NCBI GenBank assembly: GCA_018894105.1
Contig: CM032133.1
Location: forward strand, 15,204,501-15,268,500
Length of the DNA stretch: 64,000 nt
Direction of reading: 5' to 3'
Source: Jacaranda mimosifolia
Lineage: Eukaryota; Streptophyta; Magnoliopsida; Lamiales; Bignoniaceae
Shown: positions 34,150-46,579 of the stretch, in pieces
Layout of the letters: each line of letters begins with the position of its first letter
Numbering within the stretch: the stretch's first letter is position 1
Notes under the pieces: model-generated
Database searches by the model: none
Told to the model about the DNA's origin: nothing
The model's input: only the letters and a program-made list of their open reading frames with translations
Program-made: the position numbers and the translations under genes

Positions 34150-37100
34150 CCTATAGCCTTAAGGCCCATCTTCTCAAGATGTCATTCAAAGACCTTTTAC
34201 GTTAGGGGTTTAGTTAGTGGATCTGTTATATTCTCTTCTAAGGCTACCTCTCTTCACTCGGATGTTGCCTCTATCCATGATCTCCTGGATCGAATGATAA
34301 TGCCTCAAATGTGCTTGGATCACTTATGAGATCTTGGCTTTTTTACTTGTGCAACTGCTTCGTTGTTGTCACAGAAGACAACAACTGGCTCAGTAATGCT
34401 AGGCACTACATCCAACTCCTAGATGAAGTTTTTCATCCAAACACCTTTCTTTGTAGTTTCCGAAGCCACAATAAATTCTGCCTTGGTAGTAGAATCAATT
34501 GTGGTATCTTGTTTGAAACTTTTCCAACTTACTGCGCCGCTATTGAAGCGAAATATAAATCCTGAAGTGGATTTTAGGTCATCTTCATTGGATTGGAAAC
34601 TAAATTCAAAAACCCCTCGAGTTTCAATTCTCTATTGCTGTATACTAAAAACAAATCCTTACTTCTTCTTAAGTACTTTAGGATTTCTTTTACAGCCATC
34701 CAGTGACGTTCATCGGGGTCGTAGACTTGGAGAGAGAAGTTCATCCCTTCTTGGATTGAAAGCGGCTCGTAACGCTTAGAGCGTGTGCTACATTTGGCCT
34801 TGTACATTGAACGCATACATTATGCTCCCAATAGCGAACGCATAAGGCATGTGGGACACCATTTCTCTCTCGATGTCAGTCTTAAAGGCCATAGACTTGG
34901 AGAGAGAAAGTTGTGTCCCATAGGAAGAAATCCCTTCTTCGATTCCTCCATACTAAACCTCTTTAGTAACTTATTAATGTATGGTATTTGGAAAAGCCCC
35001 AACATCCTTTTTGATCTATCTCTATAGATCTGTATTCTTAATGCGAATGATGCTTCTCCTAAATTCTTCATGAAGAATTGTGAAGATAATCAAACTTTAG
35101 TGCACTTTAACATTTCCCTCTCATTCCGAATGAGAAGAATGTCATCAATATAAAAGTATAGTGAACTATACTGAACTCCCACTAGCCTTTTTATACACAC
35201 AAGGTTTATACGCATTTTTGATAAAGCCAAATGATTTGATCGTCTTATCAAAACATAAGTTCCAACTTCAGAATGCTTGTTTAAGTCCATAAATGAATCT
35301 TTCGAGTTTGCAAACCTTTTGCTCACTCCACTTGAATGTAAAACCTTGTGGTTGCTCCATATAGATTTCTTCTTCAATGTTTCCATTGATGAAAGCAATT
35401 TTCACATCTATTTACCATATGGCATAGTTATAGTATGCAACTATGGCAAGCATAATCCTAATGGACTTTGACATCGCGATTGGTGAAAAAGTTTTCTTGA
35501 AACTAATACGGGGTCTTTAACTGTAACCTTTTACCACTAGTCATGCCTTAAAGGTCATAACCTCTCCATCAGCTCCTAGCTTTCGCTTATACATCCATTA
35601 GCAACCAACGGGTACTATACCCTCTAGTGGATCTACCAAAGTCCATACTTTTTTGGAGTACATGGAGTTCATTTTGGATTTCATGGCGTCTAGTCAATGT
35701 CCAGAATCTATGTCCAACATAGCTTCCTATAGGTCTTAGGATGACTATCCACTTGGCCCATTTGATGAAAATTCGAACCTTTCGGGTTGCTTTTTGATTG
35801 GGTCTAACCTTTTCAGAGGTTATGTGCTAGGCTTTTGATGTTCACTTATTTCTACCACTTGTGGAATGCTATGATCATCTTGAACTTCATCAAGTTCAAC
35901 AATAATGCCTTTTCTATTTAATAAAAATTTCTTTTCCAAAAAGATGGCGTTCTTTGAAACAAACACCTTTTTGTTCTGAGGGATCATAGAAATAATAACC
36001 CAAATACTCTCTTTGGTATTCCACAAACTTGCACAAGGTGGATCTCATATCCAACCTGTCTCCCACTAACTTCTTAACATATGCAGAAGACCCCCAAACT
36101 CATAGAAAAGAGTAAGAAGGTGCTTTCTCATATCACATCTCATGTGGTGTCTTTGGCACCGACTTTGAAGGTCCTACATTTAGTATCCTCACTGTCGTAG
36201 TTAAGGCGAATCCCCAAAAGGATATAGGTACATCGGTGAAACTCATCATAGAACGTACCATGTCCAACAAGGTAGGGTTTCTCTTCTGGGCAAGTCCATT
36301 ATGCTAAGGTGTGCCAGATAGAGTCCAATGAGAGAGAATCACATTCTCTTTTAGATAATCCAAGAATTTTAAGTATTCCCCTCCTTAATCAGATCGAAGA
36401 ATTTAATACGTAGTCCTAAGTATTTTTCTACCTTATTCTTATACTGTTTGAACTTTTCAAAAGTTTCGGACTTATACTTCATAAGATACACATGTTCAAA
36501 CTGAGTATTATCATCGGTTAAGGTAATGAAATATGAATAGCCACATCTCGCACTAACTCTTAGTATCCACAAATATTCATATGGATCAAATCTAAAGGAC
36601 TTGTGATTCGCTCCTATTGTCCTACAAAAGGAGCTTTGGTCATTTTTCCTTTTAAATAAGATTCACAAGTAGGAAGATCCTCTATGCCACTAACGTTTAG
36701 TACTTTGAGGGCTTCTAACTTGTTCATCCTATTCTTGAAAATATGTTCAAGTCTAGCACGCCACAACATGGCATCGTCTTGGTTATCTAATTTTCTCTTA
36801 CTTTGTTAAATGTACATTAATGATGGTTGCGAATCCAAAATGTATAATCCATTGTTTAATATACCTTGAGCAACTAAAGAACTATTCTTTATTGCCTTCA
36901 AATTCCCATTTGATATAGGAAAATCAAATCCTTCGCTATCTAAAATAGGAACTAAACTGATGTTCTTAACAAGATTCGATACAAAATAACATGGATCAAG
37001 TACAAGTAAGGAGTTCCCTAAGTCTGACTTCATAACGCCTTCAACTTTGGCCGCAACTTTTGCTCCATTGCCTAAGTATAGGATCATATCCCCATCATTT

Positions 37101-37213
37101 AAACTCCTTCTTCTTTCCATCCCCTGTAATGAATTACAAAGGTGAGAAACACACAAGGTATCAAATACCCATGAGGAAGAATTTGTCGTTAAATGCACTT
37201 TAATAAAGTACAT
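34150..37213 (-). pseudogene. pol of element C: protease, integrase, RT, RNase H
   Basis: Read right to left. Protease 37213-36806: WVFDTLCVSHLCNSLQGMER has Asp-Thr-Leu for Asp-Thr-Gly, then LGNGAKVAAKVEGV. Integrase: the zinc region near 36680 reads TCESYLKGKM with the same Cys-to-Tyr change as D; VSARCGYSYFITLTDD (about 36560-36500) is part of the catalytic core. RT: VGCxWMYK region near 35600, then NIEEEIY replaced by a shifted frame, and active site YIDDILLIRNE at about 35160-35120. RNase H: DDLKSTSGF-like and CDNNEAV-like remnants at about 34620-34360, with TKPLT near 34205. It is broken by many stops and shifts. Confidence 0.85.
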
Positions 37214-37944
37214 ACCCTTCCCATGGGCTGCAAGTTATTCCTTGCAATTTCTCTTCCAATAGCCTTTCTCGTCACAATAGAAATAAGTCGCATCGGCTTT
37301 TACCTCTTTCTTGTTCTTAACTCCACCCAAGGGTTTCAATAGTTGCTTTTCCTTCGAGGAATAACTTTTCCTCCTCTTACCGCCCTTTCTAGCACCCCTA
37401 GGGCCCTTAGACTTAGAGGAGGAAGCAAGCATTAAAGGTTTGTCTTTCTTCATAGTCGCCTCGGCAGTCACCAACATGTTGACCAACTCATTAATCATTA
37501 CCTCTTGTTTTGACATGTTGAAGCTCATAACAAATTGGTCAAAATAGCTTGGCAATGATTGTAGGATCAAATCAACATAAAGCTCGTTGTCCATAACCAT
37601 GTCCAATTGGGCAAGTTTCTCAATGAGACCGATCATCTTAAGGCCATGATCATGGACATTTAAGCCTTAATTCATTCTAGTCCGAAAGAATTCCTTAAAC
37701 AAGATTTTTGGAACTCGTTAAACATAGAAGCCATCATAAGGAATCATGTTTGTAGATCATCATCTACCCACTTCATGAACGTTTCAAGTACCTCATCATC
37801 TATGGTGTCCGACGAACTTTGAGTAAACACATAAGTCCTCTTTTGAGAATCAAGAATTATCTTAAGGTTTCTAAGCTAATCGTGGAAGTTTGGCCTCATT
37901 AGCTTATTAGTTTTCAAAATCACATTGAGTGGATTCTTAGCCAT
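37200..37944 (-). pseudogene. gag of element C
   Basis: The ATG at 37944 starts MAKNPLNVILKTNKLMRPNF, the family N-terminus. An open stretch of 133 codons (37636-37235) covers MIGLIEKLAQLDMVMDNELY, MLASSSKSKGPRGARKGGKR and a nucleocapsid in which the zinc knuckle CFYC...GHWKRNC reads YFYC...GYWKRNC, losing the first Cys and the His. A frameshift lies between the N-terminal part and this stretch. Confidence 0.85.
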
Positions 37945-39919
37945 TTGATTTGAGATTTCAAAATTCTGCAAAGGCGAAAAAAGAGGATATAAGCATGCGA
38001 TTGCATATAGATGTAGAAAACATGTTCATGGACTTTCAATTATGTTTTTATCCCACTATTTTATCAAATTCCTTACCCCTATAAGGAATTTGGAAAATCT
38101 CATTTTCTAGTGAGAATCAAGGCCCAAAGGACTTATAGCGGACTCATGACTCATGAAACATCCACAAACAATCATAAGGTAAGCAATTGTTGCTAATTAC
38201 ATCTCTATGCAACCTTTAATGTGTTTTGCCTTACTCTTCATGTAGACCCATGACTCGTGTGGCATCTACACTAGTTTAAATCGAACCTACCAATCAATCT
38301 TTGATACGAAAACACATTATTTCATTCCATAACTCATGAGACAATATATAGGAAACGTCAAATCAAAGTTGCATCATATGCTAAGTAAGTAAGCATAGCT
38401 TTCCTCCATAAACATGACCCACAAATTTTGAGACATCACATAAATGTGGTAGTATCTCATGTCACTTACTGTTCGTAGAAGGCATATTAAATAAAAATCT
38501 TTTCAATTTGTATTCATATTGACTTAATATTTTGAAAGCACTTAGACTCCTCTAAGTGGAGGAATTTCTTGCTTGGAAAGATCTCATCAATTTTATCTTC
38601 TCTTATTTAGGTTTCCTATATCCTAACCATGTATCTCATACATCAATAGGATAAAGAAAGCATAAATAAGTAAATGCGTCTAACATACTGCTAGGGTGGG
38701 ATGACAAGTAGTGCATTTAGAGCCATAAGTGCATTACTTAGTTAATTTTAAGTGAATTGATTAAATCTAGCTATTACATAAATGTATCCTATACATTTAT
38801 GTGTCTTCATGCCTCCTTGATTCCCTTGGTCTTCTTGTCTCCTTGCAACAATTACAAGAGAAAAAAAATCCTCACTCCAAGTAATTCTACTCTCATAATA
38901 TTTATAAGATAGAAAAAACAGAGGCATGCAAGCCCCTATTTAATATAATCCTTTTCAACAACTTGAAACAAATAAAACCATATTAAAAGCTCATGATCAT
39001 CCTTATACATTCATCATCTATTCAATAATTAAATAAAAAATAAATAAGAACTGATATTCAATTCAACAAATTAAATGCTTATCTCATAAATAATTAATTT
39101 ACTAGCAAAAAATAGGCATAAGAATTATGCATATCATTTTTGCACTAAATTGAAGATTAACTTGAACAAGACTTTAAAAGCATTCAAATATGTCAAACAT
39201 AATTTTGAGACACTTACACAACTTTTGTGCATCCAAAAATATGTGAAAAATAAGTTTGAGACACAAAATAACATAAAAAAAACACCAAGAATGACAATAA
39301 GGCAGCCTTGGCTAGGTTGCTGCCCGCAGCTACCCTGCCTGCCGTGTGGCAGGCTCGCACAAGATGTGCCCACTACCAGCGGGGCTAGGCAAGCAGGTGG
39401 CATTCTTGTCTATCCACCTAGTGGTCATGTTTTTTGCCCCATTTTCATGTTTTTTGTACTCCAAACCCATATGGACACTTCCATAACTCATTTTTACACA
39501 ATTTAATGAATTTCCAGATTCAAAACACTTTTCAAAAATAGAAATTCAAGTGCTCAATCATGCTTCAAAGTTCATGTGCAAGTAAGAATCAACATTCTTC
39601 AAAATTTCCAATTAACTCCAATCCAATTAGATCCAAAAATGACTGAAACATCTTAAGGCTAAATTAAACATTCTATATCATCATATAACATAATCCAAAT
39701 CTAAATCAACATTTAACATAATCATCTATGAATCAAAATCATGTCAACACATAAATCAACAATTAAATCGTATATTAGCATATCTTAATTCATCAACAAA
39801 GGAGCCACATACAAAATCAACCAAATGCTCAAATTCATCAATTAAATTAAGTAATTGGTGATAAATATAAATTCATCGCATGAATTAATCCACCAAAATC
39901 CAAATTAAAGCATGGACCT
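37945..39919 (-). other. Leader of element C with GC-rich hairpin
   Basis: About 2 kb between primer site and gag with no conserved ORF. The GC-rich island at 39300-39410 includes a perfect hairpin at 39337-39354: GCCTGCC and GGCAGGC around a four-base loop. It lies about 530-590 bp after the primer site, matching A and D. Confidence 0.7.
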
Positions 39920-39932
39920 AGCTCTGACACCA
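39920..39932 (-). other. Primer binding site of element C
   Basis: TGGTGTCAGAGCT on the - strand is one base from the initiator-methionine-tRNA site TGGTATCAGAGC and starts two bases after the LTR end TCTTCA. Confidence 0.88.
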
Positions 39933-40544
39933 TTTGAAGATAGGAGTGGGCCAATAATCCATAATATAAAACTATAAAATGGATAAATAAAACTTGTCTA
40001 CTTCTCTATAAGGATCTAACCATGTATTTCATAAGGATTTAGATCCAAAAAAATTACCTTTAAAGATAAATCCAAAGGTAGAAAGAAAATGACTCCAATG
40101 AACTCTTCAAATGAGCAATCGCGCATAGCAGAAACACACCAATAGTTGATTGCCTTCCGCAACTCCAAAATTGTTCAAAATGCACAGAGAGCACCTCAAC
40201 ACACAAAGGAAGTTTTTGAAAAAATTATGTTCCAATCAAATCACTGAAAGTCCTTGAAATCAGCATCCAAAGTCACTGGATAATAATGGATCACTAAGAG
40301 CACAAGTCCCACAGATGTTGGACCTCTAATGCAATAGTCCACACATGCAAGGAGAGCCCTAATCATCCTCAAATATGCTAGATAATGAAAGGTTGAAGGT
40401 GAGGAAAGGTGACGGTTGTAGGAGAATTGGAAAGGAATAGAGTTTGGAAAGTGTGAAACTTCAACTCAGGAAAAATCACACTTTTGGAGGGAAAGAGGGA
40501 ATCTAGCTATCTTGCCATCATATGGCCGGCCACCTCTATATATA

Positions 40545-41741
40545 TGTTGGAATAGTGCCCCACATCCAATGAGATTGGCATGTAAACTATTTTACTTGTG
40601 ATACAATTTTGATTGAATGATATTCATTATAAATGATCATCTTCATCTTATGCTTATATTACTTCACTAGTATTTGGTTGAAGCCCTTAGATCACACATG
40701 ACTATGGGACTTGGTCACTTTCACTGGGTGGTGATCATGAAATAAGTTTTACACGGTCATGATCTTAAATCTTCAAAGTTGTAGGATCTTATGAGGCAGG
40801 TCATCTAAGATTCGAATAGACTTACACTAATGATGAATAAATCCAAGAGTTGGATATTGCTCTGTTTCATGAGCAATCCATGTGAGACATGGATGCATGT
40901 TAGTGGGTGTTTGTTACAGAACAAGTTCACTGAAAGCTCACCTAAAGAATCCACTAGATAGTTGTAGTGGCAAGTCGGTAGTGACAAGTTCTCCAACTTA
41001 CGCTAATGCATATAATTAGCCCTTTAAACTGAGAATCTATAGTAACCTTGTGTTTAGGTCCTCATGCTTTGACTTTTCCTTGACCACTTAACGGGTCTTT
41101 TGAGTTGAGGTTAGGTATGAGCTACTTAGACATGGGGGTTTGTTAAATCTAAGATGGGATCCGACTCCTTGTCATTGTGAAGGGCGAGTGCATCTTCTAT
41201 GGATTCTATAATGATCGATTCCAAGAAATCTTCACACAAGGTAGTATGGCAATTTGGAAAATGAGTTTTCAAAAATGAGGTCATAAGAGGAATTGAACAT
41301 TGGCATAGAGACATAGTATCGAGGCTATTAGAGAGCCGAAAAATATCTTGCCCTAGTCCTCTTTCGGGAGATAAGAGATGGAAGGACAGTATTTGTATAG
41401 TAAGCGTAGTGCTAAAATGGTTCTCCAAAAGCATTCATTTTGGCCGATTAGTTGGGCTCCATGGGCTTAAGGTTGGACATCGACCATGTAGATAGGGTAC
41501 TCTTCAATTAATGAGATCAATTGAATTGAGTTATTAGTTTAAAGGTGTTTAGACTAATGTGAATATTTTATTTTCAATAAATCACAAGATGAGCCCATGT
41601 CTAATCAATGGTAGAACCTAATGAGTCACACACAAAAGCCAATTGGAAATCCTACTTGATGAATTTTTTTTTCTAAGAGTTAGAAATTCTACATTGACTG
41701 ATTTTAGAGGTAGACGGTTGACACAATTTTTGGTCTTGTTA
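40545..41741 (+). mobile_element. Element E: truncated copia LTR at the TATA box of the 5' LTR of C
   Basis: Starts TGTTGGAATAGTGCCCCACA after CCTCTATATATA, the same base at which D starts after CCTCCATATATA in the other LTR of C. Where the two D LTRs differ it sides with the 5' LTR in several places (AAATGATCATCTT, AAGTTGT before the GATCTTATG-like tract, and a GTCGGTAGTG segment missing from 30262-32486). Homology stops at about 41741, roughly 1.2 kb in, and no 3' half or target duplication follows. Confidence 0.8.
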
Positions 41742-41779
41742 GCAAAATTTTTTGGTCGTTTTGAGGTAGACGGTTGACA
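41707..41779 (+). repeat. Junction scar: 17-bp direct repeat at the end of E
   Basis: GAGGTAGACGGTTGACA occurs identically at 41707-41723 and 41763-41779, with TTTTTGGTC repeated between them. C sequence begins right after the second copy. This looks like filler DNA from template switching during repair. Confidence 0.8.
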
Positions 41780-43640
41780 AAAGTCACTGGACAACAATGG
41801 ATCGCCAAGAGCACAAGTCCCCAAAATGTTGGACCTCTAATGTAGTAATCCACACACCTAAGGAGAGCCCTAATCAGCTTCATACCCACTAGATAATGAG
41901 AGGTTGATGGTGAGGGAGGGGGGCAGTTATGGGAGCATTGGAGAGGAAGAGAGTTTGGAGAGTGTGAAACTTCAACTTATGAAAAATCACACTTTTGGAG
42001 GGAAAGAGAGAATCTAGCTATATTGCCATCATATGGTCGGCCACCTCTATATATGGAGAGAGATGATGGTATGACGTAAGTTGACATCACATCTTCTATG
42101 GTTAGTTGCCAACTTAGCAACTAACTTGCATTTGAATTTAATTTGAATCTTCATTTCATCTTATGAAATATGGTGCAAATTAGCTCTAAATTAATCTCAA
42201 ATGAACTCCTTTATTTGAATTTTACTCTAAAACTAAATTCTCATTTTAATTAAATTAACTCTTTAATTTCATTAATTAGTTTGATTTAACTCCTTAAGTC
42301 AATTAACTTAACTCTTTAAGTTAACTTGACTAATTAATTATCATATGGCACCAATTAAACTAACTCCTTAATTTAATTGGTCTAATTTTATACCTTAAAT
42401 TATTATGATTAATTTAAAAATTAAATTCATCAAGCCAATATGACCAAAAATCAATCAGCCGAATTCTTCTCCAAAACCGCGTAGGAGAATTTTCTAACTC
42501 CTTAGAAAATTCCTCCCATCAAGTAGAACTTTCTTTAAGCTTTTGTGTATGACCTATTAGGTTTATCCATTCATTAGACATGGGCTCGCAACTAATTATA
42601 ATATTTTGAATATTAAATTATTCACATTTGTTTAAACTCCTTTAAACAAATAACTCTTTCAATTAATCTCCACTAATCAAAGAATACCCAATCTCCATAG
42701 TCAGTGTCTAGAAACAAGCCCATGGAGTCCAAATAATTAGATGAAATGAATATGCTTTAATGAACCATTCTAGCTCTAAGCTTGCTATACAAATACGGTC
42801 CTTCCATCTCCTATCTCCCGAAAGAGATCAAGGGCAATATATTTGTCAGCTCTCCAATAACCTCGATAACTATGTTTTTAATCCCAATTTTTTATTCCCC
42901 TTTATGGTCTCATATTTAGAAAAGTCTTTTTTCAAAATTGTCATACTACCTTGCACAAGGATTTCTTAGAATCGATCATTATAGAATACATAGGATATTC
43001 ACTCGTCCTTCACAATGATTAAACAGCTGGATCCTATCTTGGATCTCACAAACCTCTATGTCTAAGTAGCTCATACCTTATCTCATCCCAAATAGCGTCG
43101 GTGAAGAGTCAAAGTATGATGACCTAAACACAAGGTTACCGTAGATCTTCAAGTCCAAGGACTAATTATATGCATTAGCATAAGCTGGAGAATTCACCAT
43201 TACCGACTTGCCACTTTGGCTATCTAGTGGATTCTTCGGGCATGTCTTTAGTGAACTTGTTCTCTGAAAAACACCCACTAACATGCACCCATGTCTAACT
43301 TGGATTGCTTACGAAAAGGAGTAATATCTAACTCCTTGGATTATTCATCATTAGTACAAGTTTATTCGAATTTTAGATGACCTATCTCATAAGATTCTAT
43401 GACTTGGAATATTTAAAATCATGATCATGTAAAACTTATTTCATGATCACTACCCAGTGTGCAACCAAGTCCCATAGTCATATATGATTTAGGGGCTTCA
43501 ACCAAATGCTAGTGAAGTAAAATAAGCATAAGATGAAGATTGCCATTTCATTTGAATATCATTCAATCAAAGATAGTATCGCAAGTGAAATAGTTTACAT
43601 GCCAATCTAATCGGTTGCGAGGCACTATTCTAATAGATTC

Positions 43641-44340
43641 CTCCCTAAGGGATATGGTCTCAATCTTTTCAAGTTTATGGCCACTGAGATTAAAGACGAG
43701 AAAAAAGAATATCATGCATACCTTATGCATTCGTGATAGGGAACATAATGTATGTCTTTGAATGTACTAGACCAAATGTAGCACATGTTCTAAGTGTTAC
43801 AAGCCGCTTTCAATCCAACCTCAATAAGAGTCACTGGACAGCCGTAAAAGAGATCCTAAAGTACTTGAGAGGAACCAATGATTTGTTTTAGGTTTACGAC
43901 AATGAAGAATTAAGATTTGAAGGATTTTTGGATTTTAGTTTTCAATCCAATGAAGATGACTTTAAATCTACTTCAGGACACGACCGACTCTACCACTTAG
44001 GTAGAATATATTGCTTCTTTGAAAACTATAAAATAAGGTGTTTGTATGAAAAGCTTCATCCAAGAGTTGGATGTAGTGCCTAGTATAGCAGAACCGATTG
44101 TTATCTATTATGATAACAATGGAGCTATTGTGCAAGCAGCCAAGATGTCATCAATGATCCAAGCACATTTGAGGCGTTATCATTTGATCCATGAGATCAT
44201 TGATAGAAACAACATCTGAGTGTAGAGGGTAGCCTCAAAAAAGCATATAACATATCTACTGACTAAACCCCTAGCATGAAAGGTCTTTGAAGGACATCTT
44301 GAGAAGATAGGCCTTAACACTATGGGTAATTGGCTTTAGG
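43641..44340 (+). pseudogene. pol of element A, third part: end of RT and RNase H
   Basis: Continues the A pol after C. Remnants in shifting frames include a CLPKGYGL-like start, VxCTRPNVAHVLSVTSRFQS (about 43755-43815), the WTAVKEILKYLRGT segment (43838-43880), and the RNase H pieces FCDNN-like at 44105-44125 and HxRYHLIHEIID near 44175-44205. The end TKPLA-KVFEGHLEK (44262-44305) matches D. It is heavily mutated. Confidence 0.75.
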
Positions 44341-44342
44341 GC

Positions 44343-44353
44343 ACGAGGGAGAT
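44343..44353 (+). other. Polypurine tract of element A
   Basis: ACGAGGGAGAT directly before the 3' LTR start TGTTGGAATAATGCC. Confidence 0.7.
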
Positions 44354-46574
44354 TGTTGGAATAATGCCTCACAAGCTAATTAGATTGGCATGTAAAGCTA
44401 CTTCTTTTGTGATGCAATCTTGATTGAACGATATTATTGTTAAATATCCATCCTTATCTTGTGCTTTAGATACTTTACTTGCATTTGGTTGAAGCCCTTA
44501 AATCATACTAAACTACAGACTTAGTCAATCACATGATGGTGATCATGAAATAAATCTTTATGTTAATGATTTTAAGGTATTTCAAGCCATAGAATCTTAT
44601 GAGACATAGCATCTAACGACATAATGGTTATCATGAAACAAGTCTCGGTGGTCATGATTTTAAGGTATTCCAAGTCATAGAATCTTAACGGTGCATATTT
44701 TAAAGGGTTGGATATTATTCTGTTTCATGGCAATCTATGTGAGAAATGGATACATGTTAGTGGGTGCTTATTAGAAAATAAATTTACTGAAGACCCGCCT
44801 AAAGAATCCACTAGATAGCCATAGTAGCAAGTCGATAGTGGCAAGTTCTCAATCTTACGATACTGCATATAATTAGTCATTGAACCTGAGCATCCTTAGT
44901 AACCTTATGTTTAGATCCTTGTGCTTTAACTTTTTCCCGACCACGTAGCGAATCATACGGGGTTGAGATTGAGCATAAGCTACTTAAGCATGCAGGTTTG
45001 GGAGATCCAAGATGGGTTCTATCTCCTTATTGTTGTGAAGAACGAGTACATCTCCTATGTATTCTATAATGATGGATTCCAAGAAATCCTTATGCAAGGT
45101 AGTATAACAATTTGGAAAATGTATTTTCCAAAGATGAGGTCATAAATGAAAATCAAACATTGGATGTAGAGGCATAGTTATTAAGGATATTAGGGAGCTG
45201 GGAAATATATTGCCTTAGGCTTCTTTCGGGAGATAAGAGACGGAGGACCGTATTTGCATGGTAATCATAAGTTATAATAGTTCATCAAGATATAATTCAT
45301 TCATTCAATTAGTTGGGATCCAAGGGCTTGTAGCTAGATATCGACTATGGAGATTGGGTACTATTCAATTAATAAAGATTAATCAAAAGAGTTATTAATT
45401 TAAAGGAGTTTAAACTAATGTAAATATTTCAATATTCAATATATCACAATGTGTTGTGAGCCCATGTTCAATGAATGGATGAACCTAATGGATCACACAC
45501 AAAAGCCCATGGAAACTCTTATTTGATAGGAGAAATTTTCTGAGTTAGAAAATCCAAGGCATTTTTGGTGAGAGAAACATTTGACTTATTTAATTGGCCA
45601 TTTTAGCTTGATTAATTTAAGTGTTAAATTAATCTAAATAATTTAAGGAGTTAAGTTAGGCCAATTAAATTAAGGAGTTAATTTAATTGATGCCATATGA
45701 CAATTAATTAATCAAGTTAAGGAGTTAACTTAACTCTAATTAACTTAAAGAGTTAAGTTAATCAACTTAAGGAGTTAAGTTTAATTAATTAAACTAAAGA
45801 GTAAATTTTATTAAATTGAGAATTTGAGTTTTGGAGGAAAATCAAGTGGTAGAGTCAATTTGAATTTAAGTTAATTAGCATTTCATTTTATGAGATAAAA
45901 TGCAAATGTTAATTAAATGCAAATGGGTGCACAAGTTGGCAAGTTGGCCAACATGCATGGACGGTGTGATGGATGCATCTAAGAGCTTCCATCCCCTCTA
46001 TAAATAGGCCATGTGGTTGGCCACTGGGAGTGGTTGGCTATCCTCACATTTTCTCTCCAAAAGTGTAATATAATTCATGTGTTGAATAATCACACAAAAT
46101 TCTCTCCTCCCTCTCTCTTCCAAAACCGCCGCTCCCATCACCTTCTTCCTCTCTTGTTCTAGAAATAGTGAGGTATATTGAGAGCTTGCTTAAGGTGTGT
46201 GGACTTGATCATTAGAGGTCCAACATTTGGGGGACTAAGAATTGCTTGGTGGATCATCACTTGGACAGATTTTGATAGCTTTGTTGGGCAATCTATTGGT
46301 GTTGGATTCTAGCAATTTTTGGCCAGATTTTCAATCATTTGGTGGTGTCGAGATATGCCATTTTTCCTGATTTTTGGATCATTGGAAATGGAGCTTGTAG
46401 ATCTTCTAATAGAAGAGTCTTTGAGTGATCTCATCAAATCCTTTTTTTCTAATTGCAAAGGTAAGCTTTTTGCCTTCAAGTCCTTATTTAGAGCATGATT
46501 ATGATCCCTGGGATGAGATGATTAGTTTTGTTTTTGCCTAATTTTGGTTTTTATATTTGGATCCCAATCCATCT
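44354..46574 (+). repeat. 3' LTR of element A
   Basis: Starts TGTTGGAATAATGCCTCACA and matches the 5' LTR throughout, including the hairpin GATTAATTTAA around GTG at about 45610 and a TATAAATA before 46010. It carries a partial tandem duplication (about 44533-44601 and 44618-44687, both ending in TTTTAAGGTATT(T/C)CAAG). The 3' end is imprecise: it stops near 46574 without the last ten bases of its partner. Confidence 0.8.
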
Positions 46575-46579
46575 CTATT

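Larger units (their letters stand above)
21613..43635 (-). mobile_element. Element C: Ty1/copia retrotransposon on the - strand, interrupted by D and E
   Basis: Same family as A and D in opposite orientation, inserted in the pol of A. The perfect 5-bp duplication GATTC flanks it at 21608-21612 and 43636-43640. The 5' LTR is on the right (39935-43635, with E inside), gag-pol is read right to left (37944 to about 34150), and the 3' LTR is on the left (32487-34122 plus 21613-22172, split by D). Without D the left LTR is 2196 bp. All frames are broken. Confidence 0.9.
39935..43635 (-). repeat. 5' LTR of element C, carrying E and a partial duplication
   Basis: The LTR consists of 39935-40544 (U5 side up to the TATA box), the + strand insert E with a junction scar (40545-41779), and 41780-43635. 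The last piece begins about 275 bp inside the U5 side again, so 40269-40544 and 41780-42053 are two diverged copies of the same LTR segment. The rest continues uninterrupted through TATA, U3 and the start (CTATTCTAATA at the right end, for CTATTCCAACA). The extra copy is not explained by simple insertion. Confidence 0.85.
12335..46574 (+). mobile_element. Element A: Ty1/copia retrotransposon with 2-kb LTRs, interrupted by B and C (with D and E)
   Basis: Pieces in order: 5' LTR, primer site, leader, gag, PR/INT/start of RT, solo LTR B, rest of RT, element C with D and E inside, RNase H, polypurine tract, 3' LTR. RT continues across B and pol continues across C when those insertions are taken out, which proves the nesting. 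The two LTRs differ at roughly one base in six over the part aligned by eye, so A is older than D. CTATT occurs at 12330-12334 and 46575-46579 and may be the target duplication, but the 3' LTR end lacks about ten bases, so this boundary is tentative. All frames are broken. Confidence 0.85.

Noticed and set aside
39134..39506. Overlapping ORFs on both strands in the GC-rich part of the leader of C
   Set aside because: They result from the GC island; the corresponding regions of A and D have unrelated frames.
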